From positions 372,001 through 436,000 of the forward strand of contig JAVLUZ010000347.1 of assembly GCA_036768485.1 (NCBI GenBank): 64,000 nucleotides of DNA, in the 5' to 3' direction. Of the stretch, positions 25,801 through 37,800 are shown in pieces (position 1 is the first letter of the stretch; each line of letters begins with the position of its first letter). Both the position numbers and the translations under genes were made by a program. The stretch is from Mermis nigrescens (taxonomy: Eukaryota; Nematoda; Enoplea; Mermithida; Mermithidae). The notes below the pieces were generated by a model. That model was not told the DNA's origin. It did not search any database and was given only the letters and a program-made list of their open reading frames with translations.

Positions 25801-28800
25801 TTTTTGTAAACTTTGGAACATTTTTTATAAAGTCTGGAACATTTTTTGTAAAGTTTGGAACACATTTTACTCGTTATAACATAGGAAGTTTGTAAATTTT
25901 GGAACATTTTTGTAAAGTTTTGAACATTTTTTGTTAAGTTTGGAACATTTCTTGTAAAGTTTGGAACATTTTTTGTATAGTTTAAAAGCATTAATTGTAA
26001 AGTTTGGATCATTTATTTGTAAAGTTTCAAACATTTTTTGTAAAGTTTGGAATATTTTTTGTAAAGTATAGAACATTTTGTAAAGTTTGGGAAATTCGGA
26101 ACAAAGCTTGTAAAATTTGGAACAAGGCTCTTAAAAGTCAAAGAAAGTTATATAAATGTTCAGATATTCGAATTCAGCCACAATTAAAGGAATATACTGC
26201 ATCCAAAAATCCTTGCTTTTGTTGCCTAATGTTAATACGGCAAGTTGCAGAGATAAACAATAAGGCATGTATACTGTTAGGCATCTGTACAGAAATTTGT
26301 ATTTGTGCGCAAAATGACTTTTGGGTCGGCCAGTGAAACAAAACATGAGCAGAGGGGAGTAGAGATATGCTGGGCCGCCTTTTTAGCCGGGGTCACAGGA
26401 ACATAGTACTTACCAAGGTATATCATACAGTATATGTTAACATGTCCCGAGCATATTTCCAATACATGCAACAAAATACTGTTTCTCAATCACTGACTGA
26501 TTCAGCGCACATAGCCGGTTTGTGTATTTTTTATTGTCATTAATTGTATTGATGTACTAGGTGGTTATGATATTTACTGTTACTCAATAGGAAACTTGAG
26601 TGGGGCAAGTGGTTGTCATTCTTTCATTTGCAAAGCACTACACCGTCAATATAAACATAATCCACGCATACACTGACTGGGGCATACTATGGTAAGTGAG
26701 CTACATAAGTATTACTCAAAATTGCATTTTTTGAACTAATCTGTAAATCCTAGGATTCTAAAAAATAATGACACAGCAGGTTGATACTGCCCACATTCTA
26801 TTCTTTGCTTGACTATTCACAATTTAGGAACCACTAATTTAGATAAAATTCTCATTTTCGGCAAATGTAGCAAAAGCGTTATTTTAGTCTTGCAACACAT
26901 TAACCATTAATACACACACACACGTATAACATTATTACTTTTTATATGCACACAACTTTTAGCGAATTGTAAGAGAAGTTTTCATAACGTTTCCGCTAAA
27001 AGTATGATTCTGATTCAGCTTTTGGAAGTTTATCGCAAATCTCCGATTTCTCAAATGATGCAAATAGTCATGCGCTAACTCACTTAAAGGTCGCATTTTA
27101 GAAATATTTGGAAAATAGAACACATTGAACACATTACTTTTAACAACCACATGAGATTGCATAGATCTTTATCTATTTGTGACCTGATGGACACTCGTGA
27201 TTTTGCGCTTCTTGCCCACTCATTTTAGTCTTATAAAAATTACTGACTGCTTGCACAAAATTCAGTTTGGTTCAGTTGCTCACACACTCGTAGGATTCCC
27301 CAAACTTATTAATATTGTTACGTAAGTTATTCGTTTCTTTTGCACATTCATTTATAATTCTTGCTAGCTCCCCGCTTTAATAATAAAACCGGCCACGTTA
27401 CACAAATCAACAGAAAAAGGGTAATTGGCCAGAAATGACAATGCTGCTTTGGCAGTAGTAGCATATGTATCCTAGCTCAAGCCCTTCCTGGCAGCAAATT
27501 CAAAAGGTGTCCACCCGGACTTACACAAAGTTCCGCACCTTTAGACCAATACACAGGGTATTCCACCAGCATTTAAGAAGACGTTTGCCAGCAACCTACA
27601 GCATTGTGAAAAGCTTACAAAGATATAGGCATCAACACGCTACATGTAACATGATTGAGGCAAAAAGAGAACAAAAGTGCCTAGAACATTATCAATATTC
27701 GAATAATATAAGAGCTATAGTTAACATTAGTGAGCCACACCAACAGTGATCCTATTATCTGCTGCAAAGCACCCAGCATATACAACATCAGGCAACTTGC
27801 TATGCCCTAACGTGTGCATTGATTGTTATTACAGTATGTCCTCAAACATATTTGCCCATTTAGCCAAATGTGAAGCAAATGCTTCCAAAAATACATCAAA
27901 TTGGTTTTATATAATCATAGATACAACAAACCACAACCATAATACCAATCTAGCTTACTTTTGGTAAATATGTTGCAAAATTTGATCAAAAGATTATATT
28001 ATTTTGTCAATTTTTTACAGGCCCCAGCTAAAGAAGGCGGCCCACAACATCTCTACACCCCTCTGCTGATGTTTTGTTTCACTGGCCGACCCAAACGCCA
28101 TTTTAACAAATATTCTGCACCTTGAGAAGCACAGGTTCCTATAGGGGTGGGAGGTCCCCCTTCCTCAGGGTCTAACACTCTTAGATGATTTTAGCGACAC
28201 CAAGTAGTACATTTCTGCTTTAACTTATAAAATGAAGTTAAAATAAGCTTTAAAAGATGCCAGAATTGGATTATAAGAATTGCAGTTTTCTGCACAAATT
28301 AGATTTTGTATAGCAAACACTCTAAATTAATGGTCTCAAATATTAGGATTTGCAATTAAATCTGTACTGATGTGATGGTTTTACAATATAGACAAAAGCA
28401 TGCAGCCTGATGCTTGCTGCTGAATTGCTCAATTAATGTAACAACACAAGTGAGCTTAACACACCAATAAAGTGTAATTTAAATAGTATTGTGTATTTCT
28501 GGCACATTTGTGTGTGCTTAGGCTACATGCTCATTATCAATTAACAAGCAACATTCCAAGCGCGCTGTGCAATACCATGCTTACAACTAACCAATCAGGC
28601 AGATAACCCAGTGTCACAAATACAAATTTCTGTAAAGATGGTTAACAGTATACATGTCTTATGTTTATCTATGCAACTTGACATATTAACTTAGGCAATA
28701 AAAGCAAGGATTTTTGGATGCAGTATATTCCTTTGATTGTGGCTGAATTCGAATATCTGAACATTTACATAACTTTCTTTTGACTTTTAAGAGCTTTGTT

Positions 28801-31800
28801 CCAAATTTTACAATCTTTGTTCCGAATTCCCCAAACTTCACAATAATTCCTCTAAAGATTACAAAAAATGTTCCAAACTTTACAAAAAATGTTCCAAACT
28901 TTACAAAAAATAATCAAAACTTTACAAAAAATGATACAAACTTTACAAACTTCCTATGTTATAACGTGCAAAGTGTGTTCCAAACTTTACAAAAAATGTT
29001 GCAAACTTTACGAAAACTGTTCCAAACTTCACAAAAAATGTTCCAAACTTTACAAAAAATGTTCCAAACTTTACAAAAAGTGTTCCAAACTTTCCAAAAA
29101 ATGTTCCAAACTTTACAAAAAATGTTCCAAACTTTACAAGCACTTTTTATAAATTCAACAGACTTTGCCGACTGCATGCAGTATATTTATGTCCCTGGTA
29201 CATTAAAATGCAATAATGAATGTTATAGTCAACAAAAGCCTGGACAGTTGTGTAGCAAGCATGTAAGCAAGTAATACCTATTTCTATGAACATTGGCTGA
29301 CTGGTTCATTATTTTTACAGCCACACTACCCAAGTAAGACGCCCAATATTTATAGCCAAACACTTATGTTAATAATAGTATCTGAATGCTTATTCTTGTG
29401 TTTCTATTTTGTACACATGTCTGCATCATCAAATTGTTACATCTAATATACCTGTATAATTTCTTCAATAGATTATGTCAAAGCAAAAGAGTTTTTGACC
29501 AAATCATTCTTGTCTGTCACTCATAGCTTTGAAAAAGTGCTGTAGTCAGGCCACCCACTTCCACTACACGTCTCTATTATACTATAGCTGGCTGAATAAT
29601 GATGACATTCTAATAATCCCAAAATTGTTGTGATATTCTCAATTTTTCCCAAACTCTGCACACTTTTTTCCAAACTGTGCACACTTTTTCCAAACTCTGC
29701 ACAATTTTTTCCAAACTGCACTTTTTTCCAAACTGCAGAATTACACTTTTTTCTTTGTCTCACTATCCGGAAGCCATTTTTAATGCTCGCATATAAATGA
29801 ATCAAGCACACAATTTACTATTTCTTATACAAAAAATTAAGTGGTTTGAACTAACTAAGGCTGTTAATATATGTTATAACAGTTTTGAGCTTGTTCCAAG
29901 TGGCCAAGATGAACTCCTTTAAGCTATTTTGCTAGATTCGATAAATATGTTCCTGAGGTAATAATTATATTTAAATGAAAGGCTTTCTTAATTTCCTCAG
30001 CAGAGAATAATAGCTTCAGAGACCTAACACCTGTGGCATACAACTTACATACCCCGCAAAGTATATAATCGGTGTATGCTGTGCAAATAGTATGCACTTT
30101 GTATAAGGTGTATGTTCAATTTTTAATCAATTTAAGGTTTTGTTTCTCCTGTATTCACTTGCACAGCATAATATATATTTATACCACATTTTAGTAGCTG
30201 CCCTTATGCATATAACTACTATGATTATATTAATTATCAGGAATGCAAAATTCGATGTTTATTTCCTTTGCAAGACAGATGCACAACCTAGTATTGAGCT
30301 ATTTAAGTCAAAACAGTGCGTTTGACGTAAAAACAGTCAAAAACAGTAAAAATACCAGATTTTTCCAAGCATGACCTATTATCAACAAAAATTTTTAGCT
30401 TAATTAGTTCACGAACATACAGCATTTTAGTTTCATCTTTTATAGTACATGTTTCATTCAATCCAAATCCAAGATTTTGGCTCAATCGGTTCATTATTTG
30501 CGATGGCAGGGGGTACACTCAACATGTGTAAGTGTAACTACAATAGTTACACGCTGCAAACTTTATACTAACACTTGGCCATTAGTTCGCCAAGGCCAGC
30601 AGACGACATCATTTTACTGTACCGGATTTACATAACTTTTCGAGCAGTCGTCCTTGCGATGTGTGAGTTCGAGGTTATGCCTTCAGTTCTCAATTAATCC
30701 TTATTTTTCAACTTAAAATTCTATTAGGTACTTGTCCGTAAAACCAGAGTTACGTACATATATGCTAACATGAGTAATTTACTTATGTAAAAGTTCTCTA
30801 ACATTCAATTTCGTTGCTTTATTATAATCATCCTAGTAGAACGCTTGTGTTGTATTATTTCACGTTCTTGTTTCATATTATTATTTGCATAACCAATCAA
30901 TATGGTTCATTTTATTTTATGTGCGGGTCTACTGACGCCAAGTGATACATGTAAATTTGGTATTAATGTTAAATGAACTTAGTGTTCAATAAAATTCATT
31001 TTTGGTCAGTTGTATGTTTAGTCCAGAATTATTATGAGTTGTATTATTATTCGAGAATTAGTATAAGTCATAGTCCGGACGAGTTGGCGTTTATTATTCG
31101 TTTGTCATGTTTGGCTTTAATATTATTGCTTAGTCCCGGCTTAGGGCCGTGGTTGTATATTCGTCAATTAAAAATTAGAAAATCACCACCCAGGGATAAT
31201 ATATATCAAGGGTTGGTAGGTAGGATGACAACGATTATTATTTTTGGGACCGGATTGGACATTGATAATTATATTTTATTCTGGAGTTACGTCACTTGGA
31301 AAAAGGGTAATTAATTTATGGTCTTATCTTTTATGGAAATTCTATTATCTTTCTTCAACCCAAAAATAGATAAAAAATTATCTAATATTTTATGATGACT
31401 GTCCAGATGAAAGCTCGCTGTTGTTGTATTTGGAATTCGGAGTGCTACACTAATTAGGAACCAAAAAACATTTCAAGCCAGCCTAATCCTAGAAAAGAAG
31501 TTAAATTAACAACTTGAGTGGGTTGAGATAGGTCAACTGACCTTGCGAGCATTCCGGGATTTAGGTAGGTACGAATCTAAGGATTTAGGGTGTAGCTGCT
31601 GAAACTCCCGACAAAAAGCAGTCAGCAATATTAGGACTGAGGGAGTTGAAGCCGTAGGTCTACAAGGGTCAACTGGTTCAAAATCGTCCTGCAATCTGCG
31701 AACCTTACCAGCGCTGAGAGCAGTTTAGGTACCTAAGTAAGTCCGAAGGTAATGCTAGCCACGCCTGTATCGCTCTAGTGAGATACGAGGCGACTGCATT

Positions 31801-34800
31801 TACATAAGCATGTTGATGTGTTGCAAGAGCCGACCACTGCTTCAACACATTTAAGCTAGGGCCAAGAAGTCAAAGGACCAGGAATTGACAAAGGACCAGG
31901 AAGTGACGAAGGACCAGGAAGTGACGAAGTGTCAGGAAGTTGAAGGACCGGGAAGTCAAAGAGACCGGGAAGTCGAAGGACCAGGAAGTTGAAGGTATGG
32001 TAAGTTGAAGGACCAGGAAGTCAAAGGACCGGAAAGTCAAATGACCGGGAAGTCAAAACTATATATGCACAAGCCTTTTGTGCTTAGGCCCAGTTTAATC
32101 CCTAGCTCAGCTAGCCTTAGTTTACAAATTTACTTTATATTTAGACTTAATTGCATAATCTGCCAGGTGAACATAACGGGCCAGGAAGCCATACACTGCT
32201 GATAAATTTCTATAATGCATAGGCTTGTTTTACACCTTGGCTTACCTGAGCTTAGTTTAAACTCACATCCAGTCCTTGGACTTAGTTTTGTCTTACTTTG
32301 GCACATTTTGGATATATTTAAGACTGAGTGGCAGAGGTAGCAAGATCGGACCACTGCTACATTTTAGGGGGAATATGCTTGATGTGTTGGGGCTCCCCCT
32401 CCCATCCCCAGGGCACAGGCGCGTTAGTATGGGTGTGTATGTCGGAAAATTCACTTAGGGTCACTTTACACTCACAATCACTTTACACTAGTTTAGGTTT
32501 AGTCTTAGTTAAACTACAGGCCTAGCTTAGCTTGCTTAGGCTTAATTTACCCCTTCCACTCCTCAACTATGTCCTCATATGTTACAGCATTAGTCTATGC
32601 TAAACCATTGCCTATCCTTAACCATTGTCTATCCTTAACCATTGCTCCCTGGCCCTTATCCAGGGAGAAAGGCTTCACCCCCTCGACTATGCTTAACCAT
32701 TGTATATGTTATACCATTAGCCTATGTTATAACATAGGCTATTTTAAAATTGCCTATCCTTAACCATTGTTTATGTTATAGCGTTGCGGTCTAGGGAGCC
32801 AGGTATAACTACTCGCTATCTATGATTAAATACTGATCCTAAGATGAAATAGTAAACATAAGTTCGGAGTTTTACAAAACGATAAACGAAGAAGCCAGCG
32901 GATTACTTAACCTAAATAGATGAATAAGTCAAATGAAGTGCATGGTTTTGCCAAAAGAATTTTAAAAAATGAAAAAGTCAGTATTCAGAAGATTTGAACT
33001 CATTACTCTTTTTTTAATCCGCATGCGATAACGTACACGTCAGCCACTAGCACAAACTCAGGCCCATAGCCAGGGGGTGCGTGTGGTGCGGCCGCACCCA
33101 GCTCCCCAAGGGTATTTGTCAAACTGATTAATAGGGCACTGCTTATACTAAAGATTTCAGACACATTGGTGCAATAACTTATTACTGTGCCTTATATTCT
33201 CAAGGGTGCCAAATTAACGTCAATTCTAGCACGTTGAAAAGTTCGGTAGTTTACACTGAATAGCTGCAATGATTTAAACAGTGGAATTTCGATTGTTAAG
33301 CTCAGCAATCAGACTCAGCAGTTTTTGGGAAATGTTTTCCTTTCCCTGAATCTGGATTTGCATTCTTGTAGTTTACATATGTGTATTTGACTTAAAATGA
33401 GTTAAAAACATCCAAAACAAGATTTAACAAATATGCAATGGAAAGACAGTCGAACTTACTTGGTTTTATTCCAAAAAGGATTAGGATTTATAGAGACGAT
33501 GAATGCTCAGGCTGAGCTAGAAGCCGAAAATACATCGGTCGCACAAATTTCAAATGAAGATGCTAGTCAAAGACAGCCAGTTACAAGTTCCTGCACCTCT
33601 AATTCTGATATTGGATTGTACGTTAATGTCAAAAACATTGAGGATGATAAAAAGGTCGAACTCTTTGTTAGATGCAAAGGCGCCCAGAAGCTAGATTTCC
33701 TTTCCCAACGAAATAAAGCCAGTCGCAAAAGGATCCACGAAAAGTTCGATATGAGTGGCTGGAAAACGATCATTACAAAATGTGGCTCTGCTACAGCATA
33801 GAAAAAGCTGGTGCCTTTTGTAAACACTGTGTTTTGTTTGGATCCAGGAAATTTAGTGACCAACAGCTGGGATTTCTAGTCCTTACTCCATTCGCTTCTT
33901 ATTTGCATCTGAAGAAAGCTCGCGAAATCCCCGACCGACATTCAAATTCTCAATATCATGCTCAAAATTATGCACGTGGTGAATGTTTTCTTGAAGCAAA
34001 ACAACGGAATGAAACAGTTTTGCATCAGCTTCGTCAGAAGGAGCATGAAGAGCGCATCCAAAACAATAGTATCTGGAAGAAATTCATTGAGATCATCAAG
34101 TTTTTAGTGCAGCAAAATTGTGCAATAAGAGGCGAGGTGGAATCATGTGACCTCACTGAACAGAGCAGCCTAAACAAAGGGAATTTCAGAGAAATGATAA
34201 GTTATCAAATCAACGTTTGCAACGATGAGGATCTTCGAAAACACATGCAAAGTTCAGCCGAAAATGCGAAATATTTGTCGCCAGAAATACAAAATGAGCT
34301 GATCACTTGCACTGGCTTACTTGATTAGAAATCAAATTGTTGCAAGAGTAAATAATAGAAAGTGCTTTGCAGGTTTTGCAGATCAAGCGACTGACGTCAA
34401 CAAGTGCTCAAATTTAAGTGTTCTGTGCGCTTTGTGAAGAATGCAAGATCTTTCGAATACTTTCTAGGCTTCGTAGATCTTTCTTATGGAACTGGAGAAA
34501 AATTGCTGATCCTATCTTAAAACTATTAATAGACTAGAAAGTGCTTTGCAGGTTTTGCAGATCAAGCGACTGACGTCAACAAGTGCTCAAATTTAAGTGT
34601 TCTGTGCGCTTTGTGAAGAATGCAAGATCTTTCGAATACTTTCTAGGCTTCGTAGATCTTTCTTATGGAACTGGAGAAAAATTGCTGATCCTATCTTAAA
34701 ACTATTAATAGACTCTGGCTTAAATATGGATTACCTATATGCACAGTGCTATGATGGCGCTGGAGCTATGGCTGGTTCCCTGAAACGAGCTCAAGCCGAA

Positions 34801-37800
34801 TCAGGTCCTCATTTGCTGAACTTAGCTCTGTCTTCAACGTCAGTGATTCCCAGATTCGACTAGCAATTTCTCTTATAGAAAAAATATCCTTCTATTTTCA
34901 CCAGTCCCCGAAGAGAAATCAGGTACTGAAAGATTTGATAAGTCAGCTGCTAATATCAGTGCCTTGCAATAAGCTGAAACGCCTGTGCATGACTAGATGG
35001 GTCGAAAAGCACAAAGCAGTTGATAACTTTGCAGTCTTATATGTTTATGTGCTGAAGAAACTGAATCGACTCTATTCTGCTGAAAATGACATCAAGGCTA
35101 AGGAAATGGCTAGTATGATTGCGAATTTCGAATTCATCTTCGCAACCTGTTTATTGATAGGATTTTCGTATCTTTTGCTAGCTACAGCAAAAAAGCTGCA
35201 ATCATCTAATTCAGATTTTGTGAAATGTCAGACAGAAATTCAAAATTTTTCCATCTGTATCACAGCGGCTATTGAAGACAGGAAGAAATTCGATACAGCT
35301 TATGAAAGTGCAGGCCTAAAGATGGTAGAAGCAGACCTTGGAGCTCACATAGCATTCCCAGTCGAGTCCCCTGATGCACGGTCATATTATTTTACACGAT
35401 TTACAGGAAATACTTGATCGATCTGGAAGATCAGATCTTAATACGTTTCAACGACAGTACGTCTAAAACTTTTTCACTGCATTACCTGATTCTAAGCTTT
35501 CACGATAAATAGAAGCGACTGGAGAATATTTATGAGCGATTCATAGTGGAATTCCAGTGCTCATTGTTTCAGTTCAAATTCGAATTCTCATCTTGGTTGC
35601 TCAGATTCAAGGACACTAAGCCTTCAAATGTTTTTGAAGCTCTGTCAGTCTGTGATGGGGGCTTTAGAACGAACATTGCCTGTCACAACCGTAAGTATAG
35701 AAAGGAGCTTTTCGACAATGCGTCGTTTGAAAACTTATTTACTGTCATAAATGTCTCAAGCACGCTTCTCGAATTTAGCAATTGTTCATACCCATCGTGC
35801 CATACCTTTCACCAGTGATGACCCTTTGGACTTTTGCAAGGAGAAAAAGCGTAGAATCGATCTTTAATATGATACCTTTCATATACTTTTTCTCTTTTTC
35901 AAAATAAATCTTCGTTGTGCTTAGTCCTTACTTTTTCCTCATGTTTTTGCATAGCCAGACTATTTCTTTTGCATGAATGCAAGGTTATTTTTTATAGAAC
36001 TTGCTTAGCAGCCAGGTATCATGCTCAATAAGATTCTGTGATCTTGAAACAGCCACTTAATCTAGTTTTGCGTTTCTAATGCTCTATAGATCCTGTCTGT
36101 GTGTTCATGAGAGACTTGAAATTTTTCTGTAGAAAAGAATCGTTTTTAGTGTACTAGCATAAGCATGAAATGTCAAAACAAACGTAACATTTCGGTTTTG
36201 GTAGGTTATCATCATCCTCATTATTTCTTGTGGTCGCACCACCCCCCCCCCACAGAAAATTCTGGCTAAGGGCCTGCGAACTCAACCTATCAATTGGATT
36301 TTAATGCTCAATCACTAATGATATATTGTAAACTTTACACCTTGTGCTAATAACGCAATATTGGGTGTATAGGAACAAAATAAACTAGGATCTGTAACGC
36401 TAAGGTTAGGGCACATTTTAAGCATAATTAGCATGTTCCGCCTACTTAGCAGAGTAACTGAAGAAATTTCATTTTTCGCCCCGAACCCTTTACACTAAAA
36501 CGATTACAGATCAATAAATATTGCGTTAAAAGAGAAACAAATTTAGCCTCGAGATATTGTAGCCCTTTACATTATAGAACTGAATGGACTGCACAGAAAC
36601 CAAAATTGAGTTAGATAAGCTGTGCCACACACAAAGAGTAAAAAACACGTATACTTTACACCAGATTCGTAATCTACAAATGAGGGGCAACATTTTAAAA
36701 AAATGGCCCTTTGCTCATTTTTGGATACTTAATGCTCTGGGCAGAAAAGCGCTTCTCAGTGTAAACTTTACACTTGTGCTGATAACGCTTAGTGGAATAG
36801 CTGAAGGAATTTCTTTTCCGTCTCGAACCATTTACACTAAAACAATTACAAATCAAGAAATATTGAGTAAAAGAGAAGAAAAAGAGGGTTTTGAGATATT
36901 GTAATCTTCTACAACATAAAACCAATTGGACTGCATAGAAACTAAAATTGAGTTAGATAAGCTCAAGGGCACGCAAAAGTAAAAAACCCATATCTTTTTG
37001 CGACAACCATTCAGTGTAAAGAAATTTTAAGGTAAGATTCGTAATCTACAGCTCAGGGGCAACATTTAAAATAAATTGGCACTCCGCAATTTATTTGATT
37101 TTTCGGTTTACACTTTACACTCTCATCGCTATGTCTGTATTGAGTTTAAACAAAAAACAACACCGGTATCGAATTTTTTAATTATCTATCGATTAAAAAA
37201 ACCGCACCTCCCAGGTGTGTGCCTTTGTTGGTGTGAGGAGGGACACAAATTTTGCACTCGCTGTGATAAACATATAAAAAACGATGGCCAAGTATATTAT
37301 AGGTAGCGCTATTGCGCTACCTATGATTTTGCGTAATCCGTCGGCTAACTTCCAAAAAATTTTTAAAATTTATGCCCAAATTTATGTGGAACAGACTTAA
37401 GATTCTCAGAATGGAAGAAAAAGACATATTTTGGCAAAAATTTAAAAAAAAAATTTTCCGCAAAAGTTATAGATTAGCACAGTCGTTGTGCTTTTGGCTC
37501 GAAAAGGCTGTATGAGTGAACCCTAGACCAGCTAATCGCCAAGCAAAATACGAGTACAAGCCGATTCTAAAAGCATGTTTCGAGATCAGCTCTTGTTACT
37601 TGTAATCATACGATTTTAAAAGAGCTGATCAATTTGAATTCATATAGGCTGATGCGGGTCGGGGTAAAATCTGGCCCTACCTGATGGGCTTCTGATCTGG
37701 GACTTAAAATTATCCCCAGGAGGAAGCTTCTATTGGAAACTGGATTAATTAGTAATAGCCTAATATATTTGTCATAGGGTACCCGTTTCCGTGCCCTGAA

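Larger units (their letters stand above)
23607..26400. repeat. Left arm of the outer palindrome
   Basis: Continuation of 12943..13610 after the inner Polinton. It pairs, inverted, with 28020..about 32215. Shared landmarks are AAGCCAAGGTGTAAAACAAG, the CCTGG/TCCTTTGACTTCC minisatellite (about 23790..23945), CTTGGATTTGGATTGAATGA, ATGCATTTGGGCTG-like AT-rich parts, a GTGTGCAGAGTTTGGAAAAA array (24890..24990), the GTAAAGTTTGGAACA array, and AGCAGAGGGGAGTAGAGAT near the inner end. No gene is recognised. Confidence 0.8.
26401..28019. other. Central single-copy loop of the outer palindrome
   Basis: This is the only sizeable part of the outer element that is not mirrored. It holds a TATA box with an initiator-like site (27232..27266) and, downstream, two adjacent open frames (27465..27749 and 27746..27967). 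If the element carries a gene of its own, it would be here. Confidence 0.55.
12943..32813. mobile_element. Outer Polinton-type palindromic element, split by inner Polinton
   Basis: The left end reads AGTAGTTATACCTGGCTCCC and the right end, reversed, is the same. Both begin with AG like the inner Polinton's ends (AGTAGT) and share CCCTAGA.TGCAACG with them. Flanks CGCTAC (12937..12942) and CGCTAT (32814..32819) are a 6-bp target duplication with one change, as expected for Polinton integrase. Without the inner 9990-bp element and one 6-bp duplication it is 9875 bp. The two arms (12943..13610 plus 23601..26400, and 28020..32813) are inverted copies of one another along almost their whole length. 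None of the Polinton core genes is visible in it. Confidence 0.8.
28020..32813. repeat. Right arm of the outer palindrome
   Basis: Inverted partner of the left arm. It differs by two insertions: about 28110..28615 (unidentified, about 0.5 kb) and a solo LTR at 30533..31804. The outermost 0.6 kb mirrors 12943..13610. Confidence 0.8.
33059..36276 (+). mobile_element. Degenerate hAT transposon (DUF4371/TTF-type transposase)
   Basis: Terminal inverted repeats CAGGCCCATAGCCAGG (left) and, reversed, CAGGCCCTTAGCCAGA (right). Flanks CAAACTCA (33053..33060) and CGAACTCA (36277..36284) form an 8-bp target duplication with one change; the left TIR's CA overlaps the duplication, as if one CA of CACA had been lost. 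It encloses a broken hAT transposase. It lies in protease intron 5, about 240 bp beyond the outer Polinton-type element. Confidence 0.88.

Noticed and set aside
25421..26076. Long minus-strand frames of NFTKNVP and KCSKLYK type.
   Set aside because: Pure translation of the 20-bp minisatellite; the same occurs in several frames and on both strands at 28780..29274.
24890..29735. Regular short repeats that might suggest a CRISPR array.
   Set aside because: Units are contiguous without unique spacers, and the genome is eukaryotic.
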